From an uncultured Prevotellaceae bacterium (GTDB lineage: Bacteria; Bacteroidota; Bacteroidia; Bacteroidales; Bacteroidaceae): a stretch of 64,000 bases of DNA. Positions within the stretch are counted from its first letter, which is position 1; each line of letters begins with the position of its first letter. The notes under the pieces are model-generated. The model was not told where the DNA came from, searched no databases, and worked only from the letters and a program-made list of their open reading frames with translations. This document shows, piece by piece, positions 1-7,815 of the stretch. Made by a program: the position numbers and the translations under genes. The stretch is from NCBI GenBank assembly GCA_947169115.1, contig CAMVOK010000009.1, positions 43,258-107,257 of the forward strand, read 5' to 3'.

Positions 1-1
1 C

Positions 2-1957
2 GATGACTCTCCTCTGGCTGTTCGTGTCATCACCGCCAAGGACCTGCACGATGCCCAAGTGACGAACTTGCAAGAGGCTTTGACCAAGCTGACCACAACC
101 GTGACTACCCATACCAGTGGCATGGGTACATTCGTGAACTTCGGTGGCGTGAGCGATGACTATATTGTCATCATGGAGAACGGAAAACGACTCACTGGTG
201 ACGACCGATGGAATCGTGTCAGCATGGCTAATGTAAAGCGTATCGAAATATATTCTGGTGCTGCCTCAGCCCTGTACGGAAGCGATGCCATTGCCGGTGT
301 AATCAACGTCATCACCGACGACAGCCGCCAGCCTGTCAGTGCCGCCTCGGAGACACGTCTGCGCGACAACGGCCGTCTTGACCAAAGCATTGACGTGGAT
401 GTCAGTGCAGGAAAGTTCTCTTCCCAAACCTCCTACGCCCACCAACAAGCCGATAACTGGCAGGTAAATCGTTATCAAGAGTTTGAGGAAGGTGACCAAA
501 AAGTTCTGAAACTCACGGGACGCCCCATGTCGGTAGGTTATGGCAGCCATAACGTGACGGAGCGCATGGAATGGCGGTTCGACGATAAATGGTCGGCCTA
601 TCTCCGTGGTTCGTTTTACGACTACAATACCCATCGTCCCCAGGATGCTACCTATTTCACCCAAAAGAAGACCACGGACAAGACCACAGGTGACGTCACC
701 TACGACTACACGTCGAAGAAGGCCTACACCTACGACCTTCACCATCAGTCGTACTCCTATGGTGGCGGTGCACGTTGGGTGCCTAACAAAAAGGTTCATG
801 TTTATCTTGATGTCTATAGCGACAACTACACTTCTTACTACGACTACTGGCAGACGGACACCAAGGAACCTTACGACGAGACGCGTAAACGTACGCACTA
901 TACAAACGAGACCCTTCGTGGTATCTTCCGTCTTGCCAAGTGGAACAAGTTGACGGCCGGTGCGGAGATGGTACAGGAGAGTCTTGCCAGCCAAAGTGAC
1001 AACATAGATGGCTGTCACACCAACACTTATAATATCTTCACCCAAGACGAAGTAAACATCACTAAAGGCTTGGAGGGTATTGCGGGCGTCCGTTATACCC
1101 AGAACGACAACTTCGGTGCGGCCTTCACACCCAATGTTGGCCTTTTCTACCACATCAAGGGTTTTCGTGCCCGTTTCAACTATGCCGGAGGTTATCGTAC
1201 CCCAACGCTTTCTCAACTCTATGCCACCGATCAGGCAAAGACGACATCACGTTATACCATCAACAATCCTGACTTGCAACCCGAGAAGAACCACTTCCTG
1301 AATCTCACTTTCGAGTATGGTAATCATTGGATGCAATTATCTGTCAATGGATTCCTGAACAAGATTCGCGATATGATAAACTACCGCACCATGACCGATG
1401 CCGAGATTGCCGCCGATGCCGTCTTCACCGCCTTGCAGACCGAAGGTTGGAAAACAATCCGTCAGCGTGACAACATCGACCGTGCTACGTTGCGCGGCAT
1501 CAGTGCCTCTGTGAAGTTCCTCCTGCCATGCGGCTTCACCCTCGGTGGTGGATATACTTTCACCGACAGCGAGGCTGAAACCCAAGAACTGGACAAGAAA
1601 GCCCAGCAGTACGTCGTCAGTAAGACTCCAGTAGATAAGAGCGTGAAACACGTGGGCAACGTCCATGCCTCGTGGGACAGGTCGTGGAGCAAGTCGTGGG
1701 GTGACTACCACCTCAACATCACCCTCAACGGCCACCAACAGAGTCGCCGCTACAGCTCGACATACGGCTACGCTGACGGCATCGGCCAATGGGACATCAC
1801 CACTCGCCACACCGTTTCGCTCCGTCACTTCACCCTCGAACCCGGCGTGGGCATCGAAAACCTGTTCAACCAGCGCGACACTTCGCCCTGGAGCTCCAAC
1901 TACTCCACCATCAACCCCGGACGCTCCTTCATCGCAAGCCTGAGAATGACGTACTGA
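2..1957 (+). CDS. TonB-dependent outer-membrane receptor, 5' end missing
   Basis: The reading frame is open from the first bases of the window, so the signal peptide and the start of the plug lie upstream. The visible 651 residues begin inside the plug (a segment SPLAVRVITAKDLHDAQVTN, then the conserved SAASALYGSDAIAGVINVIT plug signature) and continue through a beta-barrel rich in alternating aromatic residues, ending in an aromatic residue (SLRMTY) as outer-membrane barrels do. The family imports large scarce ligands using TonB-ExbBD energy. Three cobalamin biosynthesis genes and a B12 import operon lie downstream, which suggests a corrinoid, cobalt or related ligand; that is inference from context. 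The terminal FNQRDTSPWSS..NPGRSF block is typical of the barrel end. Confidence 0.9.
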   Translation, partial: DDSPLAVRVITAKDLHDAQVTNLQEALTKLTTTVTTHTSGMGTFVNFGGVSDDYIVIMENGKRLTGDDRWNRVSMANVKRIEIYSGAASALYGSDAIAGVINVITDDSRQPVSAASETRLRDNGRLDQSIDVDVSAGKFSSQTSYAHQQADNWQVNRYQEFEEGDQKVLKLTGRPMSVGYGSHNVTERMEWRFDDKWSAYLRGSFYDYNTHRPQDATYFTQKKTTDKTTGDVTYDYTSKKAYTYDLHHQSYSYGGGARWVPNKKVHVYLDVYSDNYTSYYDYWQTDTKEPYDETRKRTHYTNETLRGIFRLAKWNKLTAGAEMVQESLASQSDNIDGCHTNTYNIFTQDEVNITKGLEGIAGVRYTQNDNFGAAFTPNVGLFYHIKGFRARFNYAGGYRTPTLSQLYATDQAKTTSRYTINNPDLQPEKNHFLNLTFEYGNHWMQLSVNGFLNKIRDMINYRTMTDAEIAADAVFTALQTEGWKTIRQRDNIDRATLRGISASVKFLLPCGFTLGGGYTFTDSEAETQELDKKAQQYVVSKTPVDKSVKHVGNVHASWDRSWSKSWGDYHLNITLNGHQQSRRYSSTYGYADGIGQWDITTRHTVSLRHFTLEPGVGIENLFNQRDTSPWSSNYSTINPGRSFIASLRMTY

Positions 1958-1998
1958 AACTATGCATAATTCATAATGCATAATTCATAATTATTTCT

Positions 1999-2006
1999 TA
2001 TCTTTG
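1999..2006 (+). promoter_or_regulatory. Bacteroidota -7 promoter box TATCTTTG
   Basis: A perfect TAnnTTTG box lies 30 bp before the ATG at 2037. It directly follows a short A/T-rich repeat array (ATTCATAATGCATAATTCATAA, about 1970-1990). It would drive the small secreted protein and the overlapping cobJ-cobH gene. Confidence 0.6.
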
Positions 2007-2036
2007 CAAACGAGAAGACATAGACAATAATTGAAC

Positions 2037-2693
2037 ATGAACAAGAAGGTCGTAGCCACAGTATTATTTACCCTTGTCACGCAGACAATGGCCGCACAAG
2101 GAAGACTCATACGTATCGACAGTGAGGACGAAAGATGGTGGAAGAACAGCCGGCAGATGACATTCGCACGCAATGAACTGACACAGCTTCTCATGCCGAA
2201 GGATGTGGAATTCGGTGTGGTATGCAAGCCCTCTTTTTCTCCCGAATGGGCACTTTCCTACGACTCCACGGCTCATGCGCTTGTTTACAGGAAGGCGGAG
2301 AAAAGTATCTGGCACACGACATACAAGGCCTTGCACAAGTTGAAAAAAATAGATAAGAAACATAGCAAATGGGTGCCACGGAAGCATCCGAAGGACTATG
2401 TGGCTCCAAACGTGCAGGCTTATTCGCTTGCCATTACCAATGAACAGGTGCAGATGCTGAAAACGATATGGACAACTGCGGTCGGTAACGCTGAGAAAAA
2501 GATGGACGCTACACTGGATGGCACAAGTTGGGAGTATTTCATCGATGGGCAGCGGGCAAAAGCGAGAAGAGAGGATAATGCACTTGTGAAGTTTACCAAC
2601 GAACTGGCGGATGCCGTCAGAACAGGGGACGCAAGCAGAAAGGACTCTCTTATTGACAACGAATTCCAAAGAGGAATGGTAAATGGCAAATGA
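2037..2693 (+). CDS. secreted protein of unknown function, overlapping cobJ-cobH
   Basis: A 218-residue protein with an N-terminal signal peptide (MNKKVVATVLFTLVTQTMAAQ, cleavage probably after MAAQ). I chose the ATG at 2037 over a TTG six bases earlier because it starts the signal peptide cleanly. The mature part is basic and tryptophan-rich, has no recognisable catalytic motif, and contains a WEYFIDGQRAKARRED segment followed by an acidic helix. Its 3' end overlaps the next gene by 11 bp, so the two are probably translated together. The position suggests a periplasmic or envelope role linked to corrinoids, but nothing in the sequence proves it. I do not recognise the family. Confidence 0.75.
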   Translation: MNKKVVATVLFTLVTQTMAAQGRLIRIDSEDERWWKNSRQMTFARNELTQLLMPKDVEFGVVCKPSFSPEWALSYDSTAHALVYRKAEKSIWHTTYKALHKLKKIDKKHSKWVPRKHPKDYVAPNVQAYSLAITNEQVQMLKTIWTTAVGNAEKKMDATLDGTSWEYFIDGQRAKARREDNALVKFTNELADAVRTGDASRKDSLIDNEFQRGMVNGK

Positions 2694-4206
2694 AGAAATG
2701 GCGAAAGGAAAGATAACCATCGCCGGCATAGGGCCTGGCAGCAAGGAAGACATCACGCCGGCAGTCATCGAAGCTGTCAGCAAGGCCGATGTCGTGGTGG
2801 GCTATAAGTATTACTTCCAGTTCATTGAACCTTACTTGAAGTCCGGTTGCCAGTGCATCGACACCGGCATGAAGCGCGAACGCGAACGTGCCGAACAGGC
2901 CTTTGCAATGGCCAAGGAAGGGAAGAACGTAGTAGTCATCTCCTCCGGCGACGCCGGCATCTACGGCATGGCTCCGCTTATTTATGAAATGAGTAAGAAG
3001 GAGCAAGGGGCAAGGAGCAAGAGCGATACTGTCGTGCCCCCCGATATTGAAGTTCTTCCTGGTATCTCAGCCTTTCAGAAAGCGGCGTCCCTGCTTGGCT
3101 GTCCGATGGGGCACGACTTCTGCATCCTCTCGCTCTCCGACCTGATGACACCTTGGGCTACCATCGAGCGCCGCATACGTGCCGCCGCCATCGGCGACTT
3201 CGTGACCGCCATCTATAACCCCAAGTCCAACGGCCGCTACTGGCAACTGCACCGCCTCGTCGAAATCTTCCTACAGGAAGGCCGTTCGCCCGAAACGCCC
3301 GTCGGCTACGTCCGTCAGGCAGGGCGCGACGACCAAGAGGTAAAACTGACCACACTCGGCCAGTTCGACCCCGAAGACGTGGACATGTTTACCGTCGTCA
3401 TCATCGGCAACAGCCAGTCGTACATAACCAGCCCCCCCTCCGGCTCCCCCCAAGAGGGGAGAGATTTGCCTCCCCATCCCTCCGCCTCCGCCCAAGGGGA
3501 GAGAGGCGTGTTCATCACACCGAGAGGATATTATAGGGACAAGGAGCAAGAGGCGAAGTGTAAGGGACAAGAGATTATGATACAATCTTTCCGTACCATT
3601 CTCTCCGAGATGCGACACCCCGAAGTCCCCAAGTGGCGACTCTGGCCATTGTTGCACGCCATCCACACCACGGTGGATTTCAGCATGGAACGCTGTCTGT
3701 GGATGGACGAACGTGCCACGGAAATACTATATAATAAGGTAAAAGGCGGCAGCCTTCGCCATATCGTAACCGATGTGACAATGGCGGCCAGCGGCATCCG
3801 CAAGGGGGCTTTGGAACGGTTGGGCATCGAAGTGCACTGCTACATCAACGACCCTCGTACCAAGCAGATGGCAGAAGAAAAAGGCATCACCCGCAGTCAG
3901 GCTTGCATGCGATTGGCTGCCGAGGAATATCCTGAGGCTCTCTACGTCGTGGGGAATGCCCCGACGGCCCTCTTCGAGATATGCGATTTGGTGCATAAAG
4001 GACAGATGCACCCCGCGGGAATCATTGCTGCCCCTGTGGGTTTCGTGCATGTCTGCGAGAGCAAGCATGCCGTAAAGACGTTGAAACGGATACCAAAGAT
4101 TATTGTCGAGGGACGAAAGGGCGGCTCCAACCTTGCTGCCACACTTTGCAATGCCATCCTCACCTACGATGATGCCGAGCTATTGAGACCAGGTCGCGAC
4201 CTGTAG
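2683..4206 (+). CDS. cobJ-cobH: fused precorrin-3B C17-methyltransferase / precorrin-8X methylmutase
   Basis: Residues 1-246 are a SAM-dependent tetrapyrrole methylase of the CobJ/CbiH type: GIGPGSKEDITP near the N-terminus, then a GDAGIYGMA loop (usually GDPGIYGMA) and YNPKS. Residues 299-507 are a CobH/CbiC methylmutase, with HTTVDFS around the expected catalytic histidine, TDVTMAASGI, GNAPTALFEI and PVGFVHVCESK. The protein therefore joins two non-consecutive steps of corrin-ring synthesis: ring contraction with C17 methylation, and the final methyl migration giving hydrogenobyrinate/cobyrinate. The linker (about 247-298) is encoded by intergenic-type repeats (3430-3580), and a second repeat (about 2998-3024) gives a KEQGARSKS insert inside CobJ. 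A second possible start is the ATG at 2698. Confidence 0.95.
   Translation: MANEEMAKGKITIAGIGPGSKEDITPAVIEAVSKADVVVGYKYYFQFIEPYLKSGCQCIDTGMKRERERAEQAFAMAKEGKNVVVISSGDAGIYGMAPLIYEMSKKEQGARSKSDTVVPPDIEVLPGISAFQKAASLLGCPMGHDFCILSLSDLMTPWATIERRIRAAAIGDFVTAIYNPKSNGRYWQLHRLVEIFLQEGRSPETPVGYVRQAGRDDQEVKLTTLGQFDPEDVDMFTVVIIGNSQSYITSPPSGSPQEGRDLPPHPSASAQGERGVFITPRGYYRDKEQEAKCKGQEIMIQSFRTILSEMRHPEVPKWRLWPLLHAIHTTVDFSMERCLWMDERATEILYNKVKGGSLRHIVTDVTMAASGIRKGALERLGIEVHCYINDPRTKQMAEEKGITRSQACMRLAAEEYPEALYVVGNAPTALFEICDLVHKGQMHPAGIIAAPVGFVHVCESKHAVKTLKRIPKIIVEGRKGGSNLAATLCNAILTYDDAELLRPGRDL
3430..3580 (+). repeat. palindromic GC-rich and GGGCAAGGAGCAAG repeats inside cobJ-cobH
   Basis: Two CCCTCC..CCAAGAGGGGAG-type palindromes are followed by an ACAAGGAGCAAGAGGC array. 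Both types also occur between genes in this window. Here they stay in frame and form the whole linker between the two enzyme domains. Confidence 0.7.
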
Positions 4207-4369
4207 ATTCTTTCTTTTCGTAATCATTTTCAATAAGCCAAATGAGCAGAATGAAGCTTGCTTTTATTCTGTCATGGCGAGAAAAAAGGTACAAAACATG
4301 AACGATTCTTGTCCTTCTGTGTATGCATTACCAGAAGGACATTATCGTTTAACTATTAAAAGTAAAGAA

Positions 4370-5533
4370 ATGAAACAAAAAAGAGTTTGCATTGCCCTTG
4401 TGATTGCGATGATAAGCATCACGACTTCAGGTCAAAATGTGAAGACGATGAAAGTAGAAAGCCCCATCGTATCAGAAAAGGACTTCGTGTGGTATGTAGA
4501 ACAGAAGGAGGCTTGGAAAAAAGAAACGCAACAAAACCCGCGCAACGAGAATGCGTGGCTGAACTACTACCATGCCGCCCACTATATGGGTTGGTGGGGC
4601 AACAACAGCGACAGCATCGTACGCCTGGTCATGACAGAGATGAAACAGGCCATCCCCGATTCCTACACCTATAACTTCTGCGCCTATCGTGCCGTCGTCA
4701 GCGGTCATAGTAGTGAAACCGATGGTGACAGATATGCCGAAGCGGCATTGGCAAAACTGCCCGATGATATGCAGTTCTTTGACTACGACCAATGGCTATG
4801 CTATTTAGCCATGAAAGGCGATGAGGAACGTATGAAGCAGATGGCGAAACGATATTTCGACAGCGGCATCTATTCCGAGGCTGTGCTTCGATACAGCTAT
4901 AACGAACTTGCCGGCATGGACGATGGCGGGATATACATTGCCAATGGCGACGCTGCCATCATTCCGAAATGGCTCATACAAGAAGGTATGAACACACATA
5001 AGGACAAGACCATCATCTGTGCCTCATTCCTTACAGTGAAAGAATACCGAGAGTGGTTGTCCCACAAACTGGCAATAGACTTTCCACAATGGGAAAGCGG
5101 GAACTATGAAAGCTACGATATCTATGAGCAAGCACTCCTACAAACCATCATCGACAAGTATGGCAGCAAGGTGTACTTCTCGACTACTACCCCATCGGAA
5201 ACCATGGAACCCTGGAAGCAGAACCTTTACAACGAAGGTTTACTGTTGAAATATGCTGCAAAACCCTACGACAACCTTACCGTAAAGCGGCGCAATGTGG
5301 AGCAGCGCTATATGCTGGAATACCTTTTGGTATCTTTCCGTCCGGAGTGGACGGCAGGACAACGGCTTTCTGCCAACTATGCCGTGCTCTTGGCTGACCT
5401 GCTTCCGTATTACGCCAAACACGACCGAAAACGTTACGATTGGCTCATGCGGTTGCTGGTATCCGGCATAGACAACACCTCGTTCAGCGAGGAGAGGAAG
5501 CAGGAACTCAGAAGCGTATTGTTCAACAAGTAG
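4370..5533 (+). CDS. secreted protein of unknown function upstream of an ECF sigma factor
   Basis: A 387-residue protein starting MKQKRVCIALVIAMISITTSGQ, a clear signal peptide. The frame is open upstream to 4274, but the added residues do not resemble an N-terminus, so I chose 4370. The mature part has alanine- and tyrosine-rich helical repeats (for example ENAWLNYYHAAHYMGWW, DRYAEAALAKLPDD, MKQMAKRYFDSGIY) that look TPR-like, though no canonical TPR signature is complete. Only 3 bp separate it from the sigma-factor gene. Secreted or periplasmic TPR-like proteins next to ECF sigma factors may act in envelope sensing; this is inference. No catalytic motif is visible. Confidence 0.75.
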   Translation: MKQKRVCIALVIAMISITTSGQNVKTMKVESPIVSEKDFVWYVEQKEAWKKETQQNPRNENAWLNYYHAAHYMGWWGNNSDSIVRLVMTEMKQAIPDSYTYNFCAYRAVVSGHSSETDGDRYAEAALAKLPDDMQFFDYDQWLCYLAMKGDEERMKQMAKRYFDSGIYSEAVLRYSYNELAGMDDGGIYIANGDAAIIPKWLIQEGMNTHKDKTIICASFLTVKEYREWLSHKLAIDFPQWESGNYESYDIYEQALLQTIIDKYGSKVYFSTTTPSETMEPWKQNLYNEGLLLKYAAKPYDNLTVKRRNVEQRYMLEYLLVSFRPEWTAGQRLSANYAVLLADLLPYYAKHDRKRYDWLMRLLVSGIDNTSFSEERKQELRSVLFNK

Positions 5534-5536
5534 GCC

Positions 5537-6097
5537 ATGCTGTTTCCGTTGAGTCTGTCGGGATTGTCCGACGAACAGTTGATGCAACGAGCCGCACGGG
5601 GTAGCGACCGTGCCTTTGAGGAACTCTACAACCGCCATGCCCGACGGTTGCAGGGTTTCTTTACAAGGCGACTGGGGCACGATGGCGACCTGGCTGCCGA
5701 CTTCATGCACGATACCTTTCTGCGACTCTATGATGCACGAGACTCCTACCGCGAGGGGCACAACGTCCGTGCCTGGCTCTATACCATCGCCTATAACCTC
5801 TGCAAGAATCACTTGCGCAACCAATTGACCGTGGTGCATGACAGCAAGGAGGAAATAGGAGAAGACAGCAACATTGAGCTGGACATTGACACCGCTCGCT
5901 TTCACAACGCTTTGCGCGAAGTGCTAAGCAACATGCCCGAACCGTACGCCATGCTTTTCTCACTCCACTACGAAGAAGAACTGACCGTTCCCCAGATAGC
6001 ACAAATCACTCAATTGCCAGAGGGAACCGTGAAGTCGCGCCTCCATAAAGCCATGAACATCATTAAACAACAACTCAAGCACTATGAGAATCGATAA
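5537..6097 (+). CDS. ECF-type RNA polymerase sigma-70 factor
   Basis: At 186 residues it has the usual ECF size. Region 2 spans about residues 15-85 (DRAFEELYNRHARRLQGFF, then FMHDTFLRLYDARDSYREG and NVRAWLYTIAYNLCKNHLR). Region 4 spans about 125-180 and ends in the helix-turn-helix PQIAQITQLPEGTVKSRLHKAM. It should direct RNA polymerase to a small regulon, possibly including its own operon. It lies 3 bp after the secreted TPR-like gene and overlaps the next membrane-protein gene by 14 bp, so the three form one translation-coupled unit placed between cobalamin genes. Confidence 0.93.
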   Translation: MLFPLSLSGLSDEQLMQRAARGSDRAFEELYNRHARRLQGFFTRRLGHDGDLAADFMHDTFLRLYDARDSYREGHNVRAWLYTIAYNLCKNHLRNQLTVVHDSKEEIGEDSNIELDIDTARFHNALREVLSNMPEPYAMLFSLHYEEELTVPQIAQITQLPEGTVKSRLHKAMNIIKQQLKHYENR

Positions 6098-6491
6098 CCA
6101 AGACATCATCCGCGCAGCCCAACGGTTGCGCGACGAAGAGAACCAACAACTGCACGTCAGCCCGTGGAACCGCCGTAGCAGACGTTTCCATGTTCCGGCA
6201 TGGCTCGTTGCCACTCCTGCCGCCGCGGTCCTCGGCTTCGTATTAGGTTTATGGGTGGAAGCCAAGCATCCGACCGAAAAGAAACTGGAAACCATCGTCG
6301 ATACCATCTATATCAAGGTGCACGAGCCCGTGAACCAGCAACAGGTCATTGCCCAGAACATTTCCGACACACCTGCGCCTGTTCCAACGCAAACCGTCCG
6401 TTCATCTTCGGCAAGCCATCGCCACCAACCTGCCGTTGGCCGACCACTCGCCGACGACCATATTCGCTACGACCTCTTGTCAAGGAACTAA
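6084..6491 (+). CDS. small single-pass membrane protein, putative anti-sigma partner
   Basis: 135 residues. A charged N-terminal region (about 1-36, with DIIRAAQRLRDEENQQL) precedes one hydrophobic segment at about 38-58 (VPAWLVATPAAAVLGFVLGL), then a polar Pro/Ser/His-rich tail expected outside the cytoplasm. It overlaps the ECF sigma gene by 14 bp. Position and topology fit an anti-sigma factor, but no zinc-binding anti-sigma motif (HxxxCxxC) is present, so the role is inferred. It could also be an unrelated membrane protein. Confidence 0.65.
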   Translation: MRIDNQDIIRAAQRLRDEENQQLHVSPWNRRSRRFHVPAWLVATPAAAVLGFVLGLWVEAKHPTEKKLETIVDTIYIKVHEPVNQQQVIAQNISDTPAPVPTQTVRSSSASHRHQPAVGRPLADDHIRYDLLSRN

Positions 6492-6517
6492 AGTCATGCA
6501 ACTTCTGCCCGATTCAT

Positions 6518-6548
6518 TTTGCGATTTGGATTGAAATCATTATCTTCG
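6518..6548 (+). promoter_or_regulatory. promoter for cobL: TTTG, 19 bp, TATCTTCG
   Basis: TTTG at 6518-6521 and TATCTTCG at 6541-6548 are separated by 19 bp, matching the Bacteroidota -33/-7 layout with one mismatch in the -7 box. The cobL ATG follows at 6553, so the transcript would be nearly leaderless, which lowers confidence. Confidence 0.45.
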
Positions 6549-6552
6549 CGAT

Positions 6553-7815
6553 ATGAAATTCATCGTAATAGGCATAACTGACCATCCGAAACCTTGGTTT
6601 CCTCCCGAAGTGATGGAGATTATCAGGCAAGGGACGGTGTTTTCGGGCGGACGGCGGCACCACGAAATAGTGATGCCACTGCTGACTCCTGACGCTCAAT
6701 GGATAGACATCACCGTGCCTTTAGACAAGGTGTTTGAGCAGTATAAATCATTGTCCATTCTTGCTCCTTGCTCCCTGCCCCTTGCTCCTTGCCCCTTGCC
6801 CATTATAATATTCGCCTCTGGCGACCCCCTCTTTTTCGGTTTTGCCAATACCCTCCAACGCGAGTTCCCCGATGCTGACATCAAAGTCTATCCCGCTCCC
6901 AACTCTCTACAGACATTGGCTCACCGTCTGCTACTTCCTTACCACGACATGAGTATCGTCTCGCTTACTGGTCGTCCTTGGCCAGCGTTCGATCGTGCCC
7001 TCATTGAGCGAACTACCAAGATAGGCATCCTTACAGACCGAGAGCATACTCCATCGGCAATCGCCCGGCGAATGCTCGACTATGGTTACACCAACTATCA
7101 GATGCACGTTGGCGAGCACTTGGGCAATCCCCAACTCGAAAATGTCACCACCCTAACCCTCGAAGAAGCCACCCATAGGGAGTTTGGTATGCCCAACTGC
7201 ATCATCCTTTCTTCCGTATGCGGTGATTCCATCGCCGCTACTCCTTTCGGCCTTCCCGACTCTTCCTTTGCTCTCCTCGATGGCCGCGAAAAGATGATAA
7301 CCAAGATGCCTATCCGACTGCTCACCCTGCAAGTCCTCGACCTGCCACGTCGTCATACACTTTGGGACATCGGCTCCTGTACGGGCAGTGTCAGCATTGA
7401 GGCCCGACTCCTTTTCCCCCATCTCCAGATTGAAGCCTTTGAGATACGTCCCGAGTGCGAAGCCATCATATATGAGAACATGCGTCGTCACGGAGCTCCT
7501 GGCATCAACGTCCACGTCGGCGATTTCCTTGAAACACCCCTCTCTTTCGGGGAGGGGACGGGGGTGGGGTTTCCCGATGCGGTCTTCATCGGCGGTCACA
7601 GCGGTCACCTAAAGGAAATTATGGAGAAAGTGTTGCACCACCTCACTCCCGATGGTGTTATCGTGATGAATAGTGTCATTGCTCCGAAAGTCACTACCGA
7701 CAGCCATCGGCTTTGGGATGAGGCCTGTGCCGAATTAGGTCTCAAGCAAGACCCACCAATGAGAATTCAACTTAACGACAACCATCCCATAACAATATTA
7801 AAATGCAGAAGATAG
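6553..7815 (+). CDS. cobL: precorrin-6Y C5,15-methyltransferase (decarboxylating), CbiE-CbiT
   Basis: 420 residues in two domains. CbiE covers about 1-205 (GITDHPKPWFPPEV, FSGGRRHHE, the ASGDPLFFG loop of tetrapyrrole methylases). CbiT covers about 250-420, a Rossmann methyltransferase with SAM motif DIGSCTGSVSIEAR (commonly GAGTGS, here GSCTGS). The enzyme methylates C5 and C15 and decarboxylates the C12 acetate. Two repeat insertions stay in frame: residues about 66-84 (LAPCSLPLAPCPLP, from 6750-6806) and about 327-341 (LSFGEGTGVGF, from 7535-7574), both on likely surface loops. The 3' end overlaps cbiG-cobM by 13 bp. Confidence 0.95.
   Translation: MKFIVIGITDHPKPWFPPEVMEIIRQGTVFSGGRRHHEIVMPLLTPDAQWIDITVPLDKVFEQYKSLSILAPCSLPLAPCPLPIIIFASGDPLFFGFANTLQREFPDADIKVYPAPNSLQTLAHRLLLPYHDMSIVSLTGRPWPAFDRALIERTTKIGILTDREHTPSAIARRMLDYGYTNYQMHVGEHLGNPQLENVTTLTLEEATHREFGMPNCIILSSVCGDSIAATPFGLPDSSFALLDGREKMITKMPIRLLTLQVLDLPRRHTLWDIGSCTGSVSIEARLLFPHLQIEAFEIRPECEAIIYENMRRHGAPGINVHVGDFLETPLSFGEGTGVGFPDAVFIGGHSGHLKEIMEKVLHHLTPDGVIVMNSVIAPKVTTDSHRLWDEACAELGLKQDPPMRIQLNDNHPITILKCRR
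6750..6806 (+). repeat. CTTGCTCCTTGCCCC repeat inside cobL
   Basis: An array of CTTGCTCCTTGCCCCTTGCC units. It is the reverse complement of the GGGCAAGGAGCAAGG units found twice in cobJ-cobH, so the same element is inserted here in the opposite orientation. Confidence 0.7.
7535..7574 (+). repeat. GC-rich palindrome inside cobL
   Basis: CCCCTCTC..CGGGGAGGGG followed by ACGGGGGTGGGG. The same composite sequence occurs at 8819-8852 and, in the other orientation, at 26632-26670, 26744-26781 and 28289-28320. Confidence 0.7.

Noticed and set aside
266..1216. 316-codon open frame antisense to the first TonB receptor
   Set aside because: It is opposite a clear beta-barrel gene and has no recognisable features.
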